Source: Cardiocondyla obscurior (lineage: Eukaryota > Arthropoda > Insecta > Hymenoptera > Formicidae). From it: a DNA stretch of 64,000 nt. Positions 12,035 through 21,284 of the stretch are shown one piece after another. The position numbers and the translations under genes were made by a program. Each line of letters begins with the position of its first letter. Positions within the stretch are counted from its first letter, which is position 1. Under the pieces are notes generated by a model that did no database searches, was not told the origin of the DNA, and saw nothing but the letters and a program-made list of their open reading frames with translations. The DNA lies in assembly GCF_019399895.1 (NCBI RefSeq), contig NC_091870.1, positions 4,500,001 to 4,564,000 on the forward strand, given 5' to 3'.

Positions 12035-13318
12035 TTAGGAAAAATGCCTCTGCACAAATTCTTCACGAAAATGATTATGACCATGCTGCTCCTGTGATTC
12101 CACATCATGGTCATTTTCATCTTCTTCGTCATCGTCCTCATCTGAATCTGCGTCTGTAACATAAACAATTTGTTTTAATATATTGATTTCAATATTAATA
12201 ATTACTTATTAAAAAATTTTATTTTTACCGTATGCGTTGTTATCACGAAATTTCTTTCGGATATTATATAAAACAGCCATCGCTATGATGGCTGCTTTAG
12301 CAGTATCCAGGGAGATCTGCATTCCATTTCGAAAGGCACGAAACATGCCCTTCCACTCTCCAAAGCAGCGCTCAACGATGATTCGGGTCCGTATATGGGA
12401 TGAATTGTATCGCTCCTCAGGAAGATCTTGTGGTTGTAATATCGGTGTCAGAAGGTATGGCTTGCATGGGTACCCGGAATCCCCAAGCAAGATACCTTTC
12501 CTTCTGCCTGACTAAAAAATAAAAAATATACATTAAATTATAATTTAATTGAATATAATATTAACTGTTAATAAGATTACCTCAAACTCTTCCTTGAGGG
12601 AACATAAATCCCATATACGTGCATCGTGAGCACTGCCTCTCTATCGAGCAACAATATCTAAAATTCGTTTCTCCGCATTGCACACCACCTGGATGTTTAA
12701 CGAATAGAAACCCTTCCGGTTCATGCATAACGCAGCTTGTTCCTGGTTGGGGCATTTTATTGGCACATGTGTGCAATCAATACAGCCTACAATCGAAGGA
12801 AAACGAGCTACGTTATAAAATTCTTCCTGAAGGGTTTCCATTCGAGGTGGGAATTTCACGAATTCTGGCAATAATCTTGCCAGAACTCGTAAAACTGATG
12901 AGACGATTTTAAATACTGTTGGCTGCGATACTCCATGCAGATCTCCTGTAATTAAAAAATAATAGTTAAAAACTTTAATTAAAAAATATATTTAAAGTAA
13001 TAAACAATAAAAATGCATTTAAATAACTTACAGTTTAATTTGATAACATTCTTTCGCATAGTATCGTAGAGTGATGAGGACTTGCAGAGTTGGTGGTATT
13101 ACATTTCTCCTAATCGCTAGCGGAGTTAACCTAGCTTCCATTAATGTAAGCACATAACGCACACATTCCTTGGACAGCCGGTATCTCTGTCGAAATTCTA
13201 GTTCATTGTAAAGTTTAAACGGATTTATTCTATCCCGAAAAACTCTTGGTTTGCAAGCACGTAATTTATCTACTTCCCGAACTTCTGCAGCGTTATCAAT
13301 CGCCTCGGCTAACTCCAT
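12035..13318 (-). pseudogene. HARBI1-like: HARBI1-type PIF/Harbinger transposase, four exons
   Basis: DDE transposase that cuts and pastes the element. Exon 1 (13318 to about 13031) has the N-terminal RINPFKLY block. Exon 2 (12949 to about 12582) has a helix-turn-helix-like segment and GCIDCTHVP with the first catalytic Asp, then SAHDARIW with the second. Exon 3 (about 12515 to 12209) has LLGDSGYP and VERCFGEWK with the catalytic Glu. Exon 4 (12153-12035) is an acidic tail ending at a stop. Boundaries have GT/AG signals (for example gtaagt after exon 1). One TAG near 12637, where a Trp is expected, is the only break I found, so loss of activity is recent. Confidence 0.85.
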
Positions 13319-13635
13319 GATTGATTTGGTTATGTATCATAATACACGTGCTAAATACCGAGTTCTAATTACACTCGCACAGCACTTTAATCACCTTTAT
13401 ATATACGCGCATTTTTAAAATTGAAATTTTTTTAAATCGTTCCAATACGATTAATTTTACTACATGGAGTTTCGTTTACGCCTAAAAACTTCGTGTATAT
13501 AGTTTTTTTAAACAAATTTAATTAATTAACGTTGCCACTAATTAGTTAAGTCGCGATACGGGTCCACCTGTCAAATCGCATGGGTGCCGCCATATTAAAT
13601 TTTCGCTAAATGTGTTGATAAATGTGCTACAGACC
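13319..13635. promoter_or_regulatory. Harbinger transposase upstream region
   Basis: About 300 bp upstream of the minus-strand start codon, moderately AT-rich and without coding potential. It should contain the transposase promoter. I see no decisive TATA box. Confidence 0.35.
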
Positions 13636-13949
13636 CATGGACGTAAGAATATATGGACGGAGTCTAAAATTCGGAATCTGCCTAATTCGCGGTAAGGGGG
13701 GTGTAGTACTATCTCTTTCTACAATAGGACACCGTCGTGTGTTTCCGCCGAATATTCGATGATTCCCGAAAGGCTAAAAATGCAATTCTACGTTTACTAA
13801 CTTCGGCTAAGTTTGTTACAAAGCCGATAGTAACCGACGGTGTCCACTTGTAAAAAGAGACACTAAGCTCATTCCCCTTACCGCAAATTTGCCAAATTTT
13901 TTGCTCATCCACTTACTTTAGACTCCGTCCATATATTCTTACGTCCATG
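13636..13949. mobile_element. 314-bp MITE with 33-bp perfect TIRs and 8-bp TSD
   Basis: Begins catggacgtaagaatatatg and ends with its exact reverse complement. The 33-bp terminal repeats (13636-13668, 13917-13949) have no mismatch. The 8-bp duplication tacagacc flanks it at 13628-13635 and 13950-13957. An 8-bp TSD fits the P and hAT superfamilies; starting with CATG recalls P-element ends more than the CAG/TAG of hAT. It carries no transposase and inserted in the Harbinger 3' half. Confidence 0.85.
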
Positions 13950-14175
13950 TACAGACCACATTTAGCGGCACATTTAGCAAAAGCCTATAAATGTGCTATA
14001 AAAGTGGGTTCAGAATAGCTTTTTCGAGATAAAAGCGCACATTTAGGCTAAAAGTGACTGTCACTTTAAAAGGTGCCTCTAAATATGAGCTCAGAATACG
14101 ACCACTTTTATAAAACTACTTTTAGAGGCACTTTTAGTTAAAAGGGCCTCTAAAAGTGAGCTCAAAATGTGGGCC

Positions 14176-14226
14176 AATGTGATTTCATTAATAATTGTTC
14201 ATCGGATATTGTTTATTTGTTGTCTA
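14176..14226 (+). pseudogene. Helitron helicase, short bridging segment
   Basis: Encodes CDFINNCSSDIVYLL, the conserved helicase stretch expected between motif IV and the C-terminal motifs. It is isolated between the Harbinger right end and the solo LTR at 14227. Its presence shows that both insertions hit the same helicase frame independently. Confidence 0.7.
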
Positions 14227-14536
14227 TGTTAGATTATAAGTAAATTTATGATGTGTGTAAGTGTGTGTGGTTATTATGTGAAGGTAAGAAGAACAGAACA
14301 AAAGAAAGTAATCGATAAAGATAAGAATTAAGAAAGATAATGTGAATCAGCGAAACACCGCACAAAGCAAAGAGTAAGAACTCCCACTACGCACACATGT
14401 AGTAAGGACTGTCTCGGTCCATAGAGTTTTAGTATTCGGTAGTCAGACAGATTAGAAACAACTTCATTTGTAATAAAAGGATAATAAAATAAAAATTGTT
14501 AAATCAAATATATTTATTTAACCACGAATCCCAACA
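14227..14536 (+). mobile_element. Solo LTR (310 bp) in helicase gene
   Basis: Starts TGTTAGATTA and ends CCCAACA. Flanks are gtcta (14222-14226) and atcta (14537-14541), a 5-bp duplication with one mismatch. An AATAAAA-type polyadenylation signal near 14483 suggests plus orientation. Helicase residues join on removal (LLS then TCYMCDALN). Confidence 0.75.
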
Positions 14537-14541
14537 ATCTA

Positions 14542-15160
14542 CATGTTATATGTGTGACGCTCTTAATACAGCTATGTTAAGTTGCATTGATTCAAAAGAG
14601 ATATTACTAATTGCTGAAGATACAATTGACTGTACTTCACATTAAAAAAAAAAGTATTAAAAGTATTATCGAATAATGACAATGATAATTCTAAAACTGC
14701 TGGACTTTCAAAAGAAATTGTAATTAAAATTGGAGCAAAAGTTATGATAAGGCGTAATATCGATGCTACTTTGGGTCTGGTGGATGGTATAATAGCTACA
14801 GTAGTTTCAGTTGTACGAGATATATCTACCAATTGTGTGAAAAAATTTAAACTGTTTTTACCTTCAGGATTAGAACATTTGATTGAGAGTATACGTCAAA
14901 TTTGAAATAGTGGATAAAGCATTTGTTGTCAGAAAACAATTTCCACTGTGTCTGAGTTACGGAATAACTATTCATAAAAGTTAAGGATTGAGTTTACAGA
15001 ATGCTGTTATTGATATAGGTAGTTCTATATTTAATTATAGTCAAACTTACGTTGCTTTATCTCGAGTAACATTTCTGGAAGGGTTGCATTTGAATAACTT
15101 TAATCCTTCCGCAGTGAGAACTGACGAAAAGGCTATTAACGAGTATAATCGGTTAAGATA
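14542..15160 (+). pseudogene. Helitron PIF1-type helicase, C-terminal half
   Basis: Begins with TCYMCDALNTAML, then GAKVMIRRNIDATLGLVDG (about 14730), GITIHKS (about 14960) and the motif VI block YVALSRVTFLEGLHL (about 15050). These are the PIF1-like C-terminal motifs. In-frame stops near 14903 and 14982 and frame changes break it. It runs straight on, after an indel near 15160, into a lysine-rich linker and the USP-like domain. Confidence 0.85.
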
Positions 15161-16133
15161 AAATACAAACCAGAAGTAAAAATAATTTCTATTCAAAAAA
15201 AACGTTATCCCAAAGTGTAAGATATTCCATGAATATTGACGAAACTAGTAGAAGTTTTTTAAGAAAATAATCAGCAAAATCAAAAGTTACAAATAAATAC
15301 CTCTTGGGTTTTACGTGGTTTTCAAAATACAGATAACGTCTCATGTTACGCTAATACAGTTGTACAATGTCTATTGTATTTAAGTGCCATTAGAAAGCAA
15401 TTGTTTAATTGTGATAAATTTAATATATTTTGTATGTTAATGCATTGATATGAATATGGAATGAGTAATTTAAATTCACATGATGTTCGATAAGATTTAG
15501 GAGAATAGTTTACAATGAACGTAAAACTAGATGCATTCAAGTTTCTAACAATTTTGCGTACAAAGTACGACTTTGTAAGGGAATCAGTAAACAAGAAGTA
15601 ACTTCTAAAACTCGGTGTGTTACTTGTCATATTACAAAAAAAATTTGTTCTAATAATTTATTTATTTTAATACCTATTAATAATTTAAAGAAAAAAAGCT
15701 ATAACCTGAAAGATTTATTAGATGTTATATTTTCACATTGGGATTAATTAGAAAATAAATCATGTAAAAATTGTACAGAAAAAAATTTATTGTTTAAAAA
15801 TGAATTAACGTTGACAAAAGATATAATTATTATTCATTTTGCATTATTTTCATCAGAAAAAGATAAAGTAGTAAAAGCAAAACGTAATTTTAATATATCT
15901 TTTATTCCAACGACTAAAGTACTAGTAGCTGGACAATCATATAAAGTTACTAATGCTATATTTCATAATGTTTAAATATTAATAAAAGACATTATACAAA
16001 TATTTGTAGAGAAGGATCATCTAATAGTTGGATCAAAATTGATTATACGCAAATTAGAAAAAGACAATAGCCCAGAGGTTAGGTTAGGTGTTAGAGGTGT
16101 TAGAGATCTTCATATACTTTTTTTTACAAAAAA
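15161..16133 (+). pseudogene. USP-type ubiquitin-hydrolase-like domain at Helitron C-terminus
   Basis: Matches the peptidase C19 fold in order. A Cys box NVSCYANTVVQCL has its catalytic Cys codon at 15344-15346. Two zinc-ribbon pairs follow: CVTC (Cys codons 15616, 15625) and CKNC (15763, 15772). The block KDIIIIHFALF sits near 15815. The His box RHYTNICREGSSNSWIKID has its His codon at 15990-15992, then QIRKRQ and a LHILFF-like end. The C-terminal Trp-Pro-Arg-Gly-type region is recognisable near 16070. USPs cleave ubiquitin from proteins. About six stops or frameshifts make this copy dead. No host intron or splice site separates it from the helicase, and it shares the helicase's degree of decay, so I read it as part of the Helitron protein. 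Confidence 0.75.
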
Positions 16134-16140
16134 TTGATAG

Positions 16141-16390
16141 AATATAAATTTATTTAACAAATTGCATGCATGGACTAATAAGTAATCATTAATTAAAATA
16201 ATTAAATTAATTATAATTGATAATTAGTTTAGATATTTAGAAAAATTATGCTAAAAAACAATGATACGAATTAAATTTGATATGGTTTTTACTAAAGTGC
16301 AAAGCTGATTTTTTTGCTGAACGTACCTAAAGATTTTTCTCTAGAATTTCGAGTCGTAATAAATTAATTATAAATTTTTAAAGTATTATT
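16141..16390. other. AT-rich Helitron tail or flank
   Basis: AT-rich, no ORF and no clear RNA. It may hold the Helitron 3' terminus, but I could not identify the terminal hairpin and CTRR with confidence. Confidence 0.35.
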
Positions 16391-18141
16391 CAGGGTGTTT
16401 CAAAGTCATGTAGACAAACTTTGGAACTAGGTAGATCTCGTTATTTTAAGACGAAAAGTCTTGTACCATTTTTTATTTTGAGTAATATTAAGCGAGATAA
16501 TAATTATTGAAAATTAGGTCTTATGGGTGTCACGTCCTGATAAACGTAATTGTTTTTAGTCCGTTTTTGAGTTAATTCATTTAAGAACTTTACCCGGGAC
16601 CGGACAAGGATTGCGAAATTATTTCTTTGCTTTTAATCGTCTGGACCGAAAAGATAAAGATTTCTGTAAGTCACAAAACGCGGATCAGTTTTAGGAATTA
16701 TATTAAAATTCGGATAATTGATCTGGAAATCAATCAAAATTAATTTATATTTTGGTTTATTTAATTCAGTTATTTGATTTAATTTCTGGATTAAGGAGAA
16801 AGGATTTTGTTTATTTTCAAGGGCTCTTTTGACCTGGTATCGGAGTCGTTTTATTTGAACTCGTTTACCGGCGCGTTTCTTCATTTAAAAACTTCAAAAT
16901 CTAAGTTCTTTGTTTAGCGGCGGCAGCAGAAAATCTTTGGAAATCTTTCTGCGCGCGCTCCATAAAGAAGCGACCAAACCCAACGCGACACTCTTCGTCC
17001 GCGAGGTTCTACAAAAACACCTCCAAGGAATAAATTATAATCAATAGTATTTTAACTCAATTCTTTTCAATTTAAAAATTCCGACACCAAAATCAAGTTA
17101 AATCAAAATAAAATATTGAAATTAAATTAACAAATAACAATTTATTCAAATAAAATATTTACCTTAAATTTCCAATTAAATTTTTAAAATCTCTCACAAT
17201 CTTTCCAAAAATCCTCAACTCTCAATCTCTCAAAGTCTTAGCTCAACTTCCTTGGTCCTTTCGCTCAATTACTCTTTAAACTCGATCGGAATCAAACAAC
17301 TCTTTCTGATCATCAATCGCTTCGTTCACAATGCTTTATGATAACTCCGTACTCATTTACGACTGATTGGTTAATTAATTAACTGACTACCTGACTGATT
17401 AACTAACTAACTGCTCGCGCTTTTTCGCACGTTCTTTTATAGGATGTGGATCCCCTTGTCCCCGCTAAAGACTTGGTTCACCACTTCAAAATCAAGGAGG
17501 AAGGGTATTTTAGATCGATAATTAAATATAGCTAATTAGTAACTGTTTTCCCCGTCGTTGTTCGATCGATAAAATCAATAGTTCATATGGTTATCCCGGC
17601 TCGGTCCCACCCGGTGTCAGTCACTTATTGTTCTTTAAATAGAATTGGTTTTAAATTTCGTTGCATTCCAAAGTTTATTCCCACAGTTTATTATTTAAAA
17701 TATTAAATTTGTCAGCACGTGACATGGGCGGATTTTACTGCCCCTCACACTGCGCGGAGACGCTCTATCCGTCGGTAGTCTCCAATCTTTGCGTTCTTGA
17801 TCATCGATAATTTTCTTTGTATTGTTACGCGTCGTCGCCTTTCGTTGATTCCTGGTTTAAATCAGTTTATCTAGGCGGGCCGATCGTAACCGCCTGTTTC
17901 GCCCCGCGCGCCTTCACTTTTCTTATCGATGATCGAGAACGCAAGGATTAGGGACTACCGATGGATAGAGCGTCTCCGCGCAGTGTGGGGGGCAGTAAGT
18001 TCCGTCCAAAAAACATAATTTTTAATAATTATTTTCTCGCTTAATATTACTCGGAATAAAAAATAATAAAGGACTTTTCGTCTTAAAATGACAACATCTA
18101 CCTAGTTCCAAAGTTTGTCTACATGATTTTGGGACACCCTG
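16391..18141. mobile_element. Palindromic Tc1/mariner-type MITE, split by a solo LTR
   Basis: Ends are cagggtgtttcaaagtcatg (16391) and the complement of catgattttgggacaccctg (ending 18141), followed by TA. Without the nested LTR the element is about 550 bp and nearly all inverted repeat, with arms of about 235 bp and a spacer of about 115 bp. Inner arms pair ttactgcccctcacactgcg (17735) with cgcagtgtggggggcagtaa (near 17980). No transposase is present. The left flank is tt rather than ta, a probable mutation. Confidence 0.8.
16528..17724. mobile_element. Solo LTR, 1197 bp
   Basis: Perfect 8-bp terminal repeat TGTCACGT...ACGTGACA and a perfect 4-bp duplication tggg (16524-16527, 17725-17728). 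It inserted in the left arm of the palindromic MITE, whose arm sequence continues across it. The small minus-strand ORF at 16633-16884 (83 codons, Lys-rich) has no recognisable domain and is probably chance. Confidence 0.8.
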
Positions 18142-18510
18142 TATATAAAAAGCGATTGGTTGGATCGTTGTTAAGATTAAAAAATTTCAATATCTCTTAA
18201 TAAGAAACCTTGCGTAGTTATTAAAATATTGATTGCTGTGCGAAGATTGAAGGCTGCTGGGCGCTGGTTGGAGGCTGCTGTGCATCTGAGACCGATATTT
18301 ATAAAAACGTATGAAATGTTAAATGAAACATTGCAACGGAGAGACGAAAAATATTAATTTGGTGCGTCTCACAAGAATGCTCGTTGGGTAAAGTTTATTC
18401 TATTTTATGTAAGTCAAAAATTTAATCGAAAATTTCAATAATATACAAGCTTTTAAAGAAACCTATTTAAAAAGCGATTGGTTAAAACCCAAAATTTCAT
18501 TTAAAAAAAA
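18142..18510. other. AT-rich intergenic DNA
   Basis: No gene or repeat recognised. A short gaaggctgctgggcgctggttggaggctgctg-type local duplication occurs near 18250. Confidence 0.3.
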
Positions 18511-19100
18511 AAAAAGGTATAAAAAGCGCCAAGTATAGGCAGACGAAAAGCATCCTGGAAAAAGTTTTTAAGCAAAATCAAGACTCTCCCAAAAAAAGAC
18601 TTCCCTAAAATTATACTCCCCAAAAATTAGACTCCGCTAAAATAAAACATAAAATGTGAACTTTAATATTTTGATTATAACTACAAACCGAATAAAATGC
18701 CCCCAAAATTACTTTTTTTAAAAAAAAGGTATAAAAAAGCGCTAAGTATAGGCGCGCGAAAAGCATTCTCGAAAAAGTTTTTAAGCAAAATCAAGACTCC
18801 CCCAAAAAGACTCCCGCAAAATAAACTCCCCCAAAGTAAAACATAAAACGTAAACTTTAATATTAAATGAATTTTATATAAATAATAAGATCAAATAATT
18901 TTGCTAAGAACCTGAAGGAGCTAGAACATTATATTTAAGCAATTATTTATATTAAAGCAAAACTAAGAACCCGCAAAAACAGACTCCCCCAAAAAAGGTT
19001 TTTCCAAAAAAAAATCCTTTAAAATAGAACTTAAAATATGTACTTTAAATATCAAATACTCTCTATAAAACTAATAAGATCAATAAATTGCGCCAAGAAT
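18511..19100 (+). repeat. A-rich tandem repeat, about 210-bp unit
   Basis: Two clear units start at about 18510 and 18718 with aaaaaaaggtataaaaa, followed by gcgctaagtatagg, then aaaagcat, aagttttta and repeated gactccccc blocks. A third, diverged unit lies at about 18960-19100. Not coding; probably satellite-like decay inside or beside the foldback element. Confidence 0.65.
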
Positions 19101-19132
19101 CTGAAGTAGTTAAAAAATTTTAAACATTACGA

Positions 19133-20535
19133 ACCCATGTGGAACCGTACAAACGTAGACCTAGGTTTGCCCCAATGATATAACATACTTAACATTACAA
19201 ATCCATATGGAACTGTACAAAAGTAGACCTAGGTTCGCCCCGATAATAAAACGTCGTTGATTACAAACCCATATGGAATCGTACAAATGTAGATCTAGGT
19301 TCGCCCCAATATGATATAACATGGTTGTATAAAAATAAGTAATTACAATAATGAGAATTTACAAATAACGCCGCGGGGATGGTACGCGGTCGTGGCCGGT
19401 TTAATTAACGCGAAAAGGCGGGTGTTAGTCCTTCGAATATGCGAGTTATGCGGACACACGCGTTGAGCACGTGGCCGGTAGATGAGATCTGCACAGAATT
19501 TAACAACGAGTTTCATGCTTGAGTTAGTCCTTAAATTGATATTTGTCTGTTTAAATGTTCTTGAGAGCTCACACTGAGTTTAAACAATGAGTCACAATTA
19601 TATTAATCGTGAGATCACACGCTGCGAGATCTGATGAGCTACTGAGCACGAGGTTCACCACGCCTTGTGCTGCAAGGTGATGTCTTCCAGAAGATTCTTG
19701 GCGTGTTGCACACGGCGAAGATGATCTGGATGAGTTGTACTGGAGACAAGGCGATGAGTTGAACGATGAGTAGCACGATGAGTAGCATGATGAGTAAGAA
19801 TTCTGAGAGAAGCACACTGCACGTTGTTGCACACGAGGTGATGCTTGGCACGGCTAGACGAACACTGATAAGCCTCGAGCCGGCAACGCCTTCGAGAATC
19901 GGAGGCAATTATCGATATCGATCCGTCGCCAGCGATCGGCCACGAGGTGCTGCCCCCGCGGCGGTGACATGATTAATTACTAACTTCAATTCTCGAACAA
20001 TGGTAATGTAAAGAAAAATAAAAACTTGGCGCTGCAAAACCCAATCTTTAAAATCGAAAAATGTAAAAAAAATATATATATAATTTTAATAAAAAAATAT
20101 TGAAACTGCGTAATGCAACAAATTTTTTCCGTTCTTAAAAAGAAAGATGGAAAGAGGGTAAGGGAGAAAAAACAAGAAAAGTGATGACTGAAAAAATATG
20201 TATAATATAACAAAAGTATTGAAAATGGGCAATGCAACAAATTTTTTGCCGTCCCACTTTTACAGACTGCAAACTGTCGAATGTATTTTAAATATATTTC
20301 TTAATATACATCCGGTGTGATTACAAAAATCTGATGCATAGCACATTATGAAAAGCAAAATTATAATTTGAGATTTTAAAGATTTGGTTTCGTAGCGCCA
20401 ACTTTTTTTTTTTTTTCTTTACATTACTATATTATATCATATCGGAGCGAACCTAGATCTACATTTGTACGGTTCCATATGGGTTTGTAATCAACAACGT
20501 TTTATTATCGGGGCGAACCTAGGTCTACTTTTACC
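19133..20535. mobile_element. Foldback-like element with tandemly repeated ends
   Basis: The left end has three tandem copies (about 66-68 bp, 19133-19330) of a unit containing gtagacctaggttcgcccc and cccatatggaa. The right end (20437-20535) carries the reverse complement of the inner units, for over 100 bp of inverted repeat. An inner imperfect inverted pair (gccgcgggg near 19371; ccccgcggcgg near 19955) brackets a GC-rich core with gatgagtag repeats (19755-19800). No transposase is evident. The right outer end abuts an unrelated ORF unit. Confidence 0.65.
19985..20436. other. AT-rich interior of foldback element
   Basis: Two locally repeated segments contain aatgcaacaaattttttccg-like sequence (20112 and 20231), with oligo-A and oligo-T runs. 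No gene seen. Confidence 0.35.
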
Positions 20536-20536
20536 C

Positions 20537-21139
20537 CATTTCTCGTCGCCAGGTAATACGACGGCTTCTGCTTCTGAGGAAGATGTTGTGGCCCACGGGT
20601 CGTACTAAGTTCCGGTCTCAGTTACCACGGGAGCGTGTTGTATAGCTCTCTCCGTGGTACTGGGACCGACTTAAATTCCTCGTTCTATCCGCACCGGTGG
20701 AGTTGGTGGGATAGGTGATAGGACTTCCGAAGTCGCGTTCCATCGTGGGATAGTGTATCTCCAGATTCTTATATCTCCTGGGGCCAGGAAGATCCTAGGC
20801 GGCCGTGTTAAGCTGGGCGGCGTAAAATTCGCCAGCTGTGATTTCCACTCCAACAGTTGAAAGTTTGTATGTCGCACAGGCTTCTTAATTCCCGGCGGTC
20901 TCAATATTCCCGCCAGCAGCTGTTGTGGCGGGAAGGTTTCGATGGAGATGATCCGCGGTGTTTTTGCGGCCTCTACTGGTGGAGATGGAGGACTCTCCGG
21001 CACCGTCTCTGGCGTGAGCGCAGTCTTATTCTTCCTTCGGCTCCGCCTGGTCTTCTTTTTGCTCGCCCCAGTCTCGGGACTCTTTTCTAAGAGTGTCAGC
21101 GGTAGCGGTATGCAGACGGTAGGTTCAATTTCGGAATAA
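20537..21139 (-). CDS. Unknown ORF, family copy 1 (3' end truncated)
   Basis: Minus-strand frame (longest clean part 20671-21003) reads from a basic stretch (KKKTRRSRRKK) into PESPPSPP, KTPRIISIETFPPQQL, SLTRPPRIFLAPGDIR, then past a stop to PWATTSSSEAEAV and LPGDEKWG near 20540. The order and the motifs PRIxSIExFPPQ, LTRPPR and PGD..W recur in the units at 43230 and 44387. A minus-strand TATA box (ctatataagc, about 21257) lies roughly 100 bp upstream. No known domain is recognised. The 3' end is cut by the foldback element. It could be a retroelement-borne ORF rather than a host gene. Confidence 0.45.
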
Positions 21140-21249
21140 TGAACCCTACTCCGTATACTGGCTGAGGTGTGCGTCGTTTTGATTGAGCACTACTTCGGTT
21201 ACAAAATACGATCTCCTGATCTAGGATCGGGTGATTCTGTGAGCTTTTG

Positions 21250-21264
21250 CAGCTCTGCTTATAT
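21250..21264 (-). promoter_or_regulatory. TATA box of unknown ORF copy 1
   Basis: Minus-strand ggctatataagcag, at a plausible distance upstream of the ORF. Similar TATA boxes precede the related unit at 45 kb. Confidence 0.45.
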
Positions 21265-21284
21265 AGCCAAAAGTCTTCTTTGAA

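Larger units (their letters stand above)
9421..14175. mobile_element. PIF/Harbinger DNA transposon with nested insertions
   Basis: Imperfect terminal inverted repeats pair gacccacat..tgagctca (9421) with the complement of tgagctcaaaatgtgggcc (ending 14175). Subterminal repeats with gagctca and cttttagaggc cores surround both ends. It encodes the two proteins expected of PIF/Harbinger, a Myb/SANT-like protein (plus) and a HARBI1-type DDE transposase (minus). Extra partial inverted copies of both genes lie at 11418-12040. The flanking trinucleotides (gat and aat) do not match, so no TSD can be claimed. Helitron coding continues on both sides, so it inserted into the Helitron. Confidence 0.85.
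1195..16140 (+). mobile_element. Degenerate Helitron, heavily interrupted
   Basis: The coding order is lysine-rich N-terminal region, DUF6570-like domain, Helitron-like N domain, HUH/Y2 Rep nuclease, PIF1-type SF1B helicase and a USP-like peptidase domain. Helitrons are rolling-circle transposons whose Rep nicks DNA and whose helicase unwinds it. The gene is split by solo LTRs at 2831, 4462, 5905 and 14227 and by a Harbinger element at 9421. Removing these insertions brings neighbouring coding segments back together. Many in-frame stops and frameshifts mean it is dead. I could not place the 5' TC end or the 3' CTRR end, so the outer limits are approximate. Confidence 0.85.

Noticed and set aside
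15346..15630. 94-codon minus-strand ORF
   Set aside because: Antisense shadow of the USP-like domain, which explains the region in order with catalytic motifs.
16633..16884. 83-codon Lys-rich ORF
   Set aside because: Within a solo LTR, no domain, no homology recognised.
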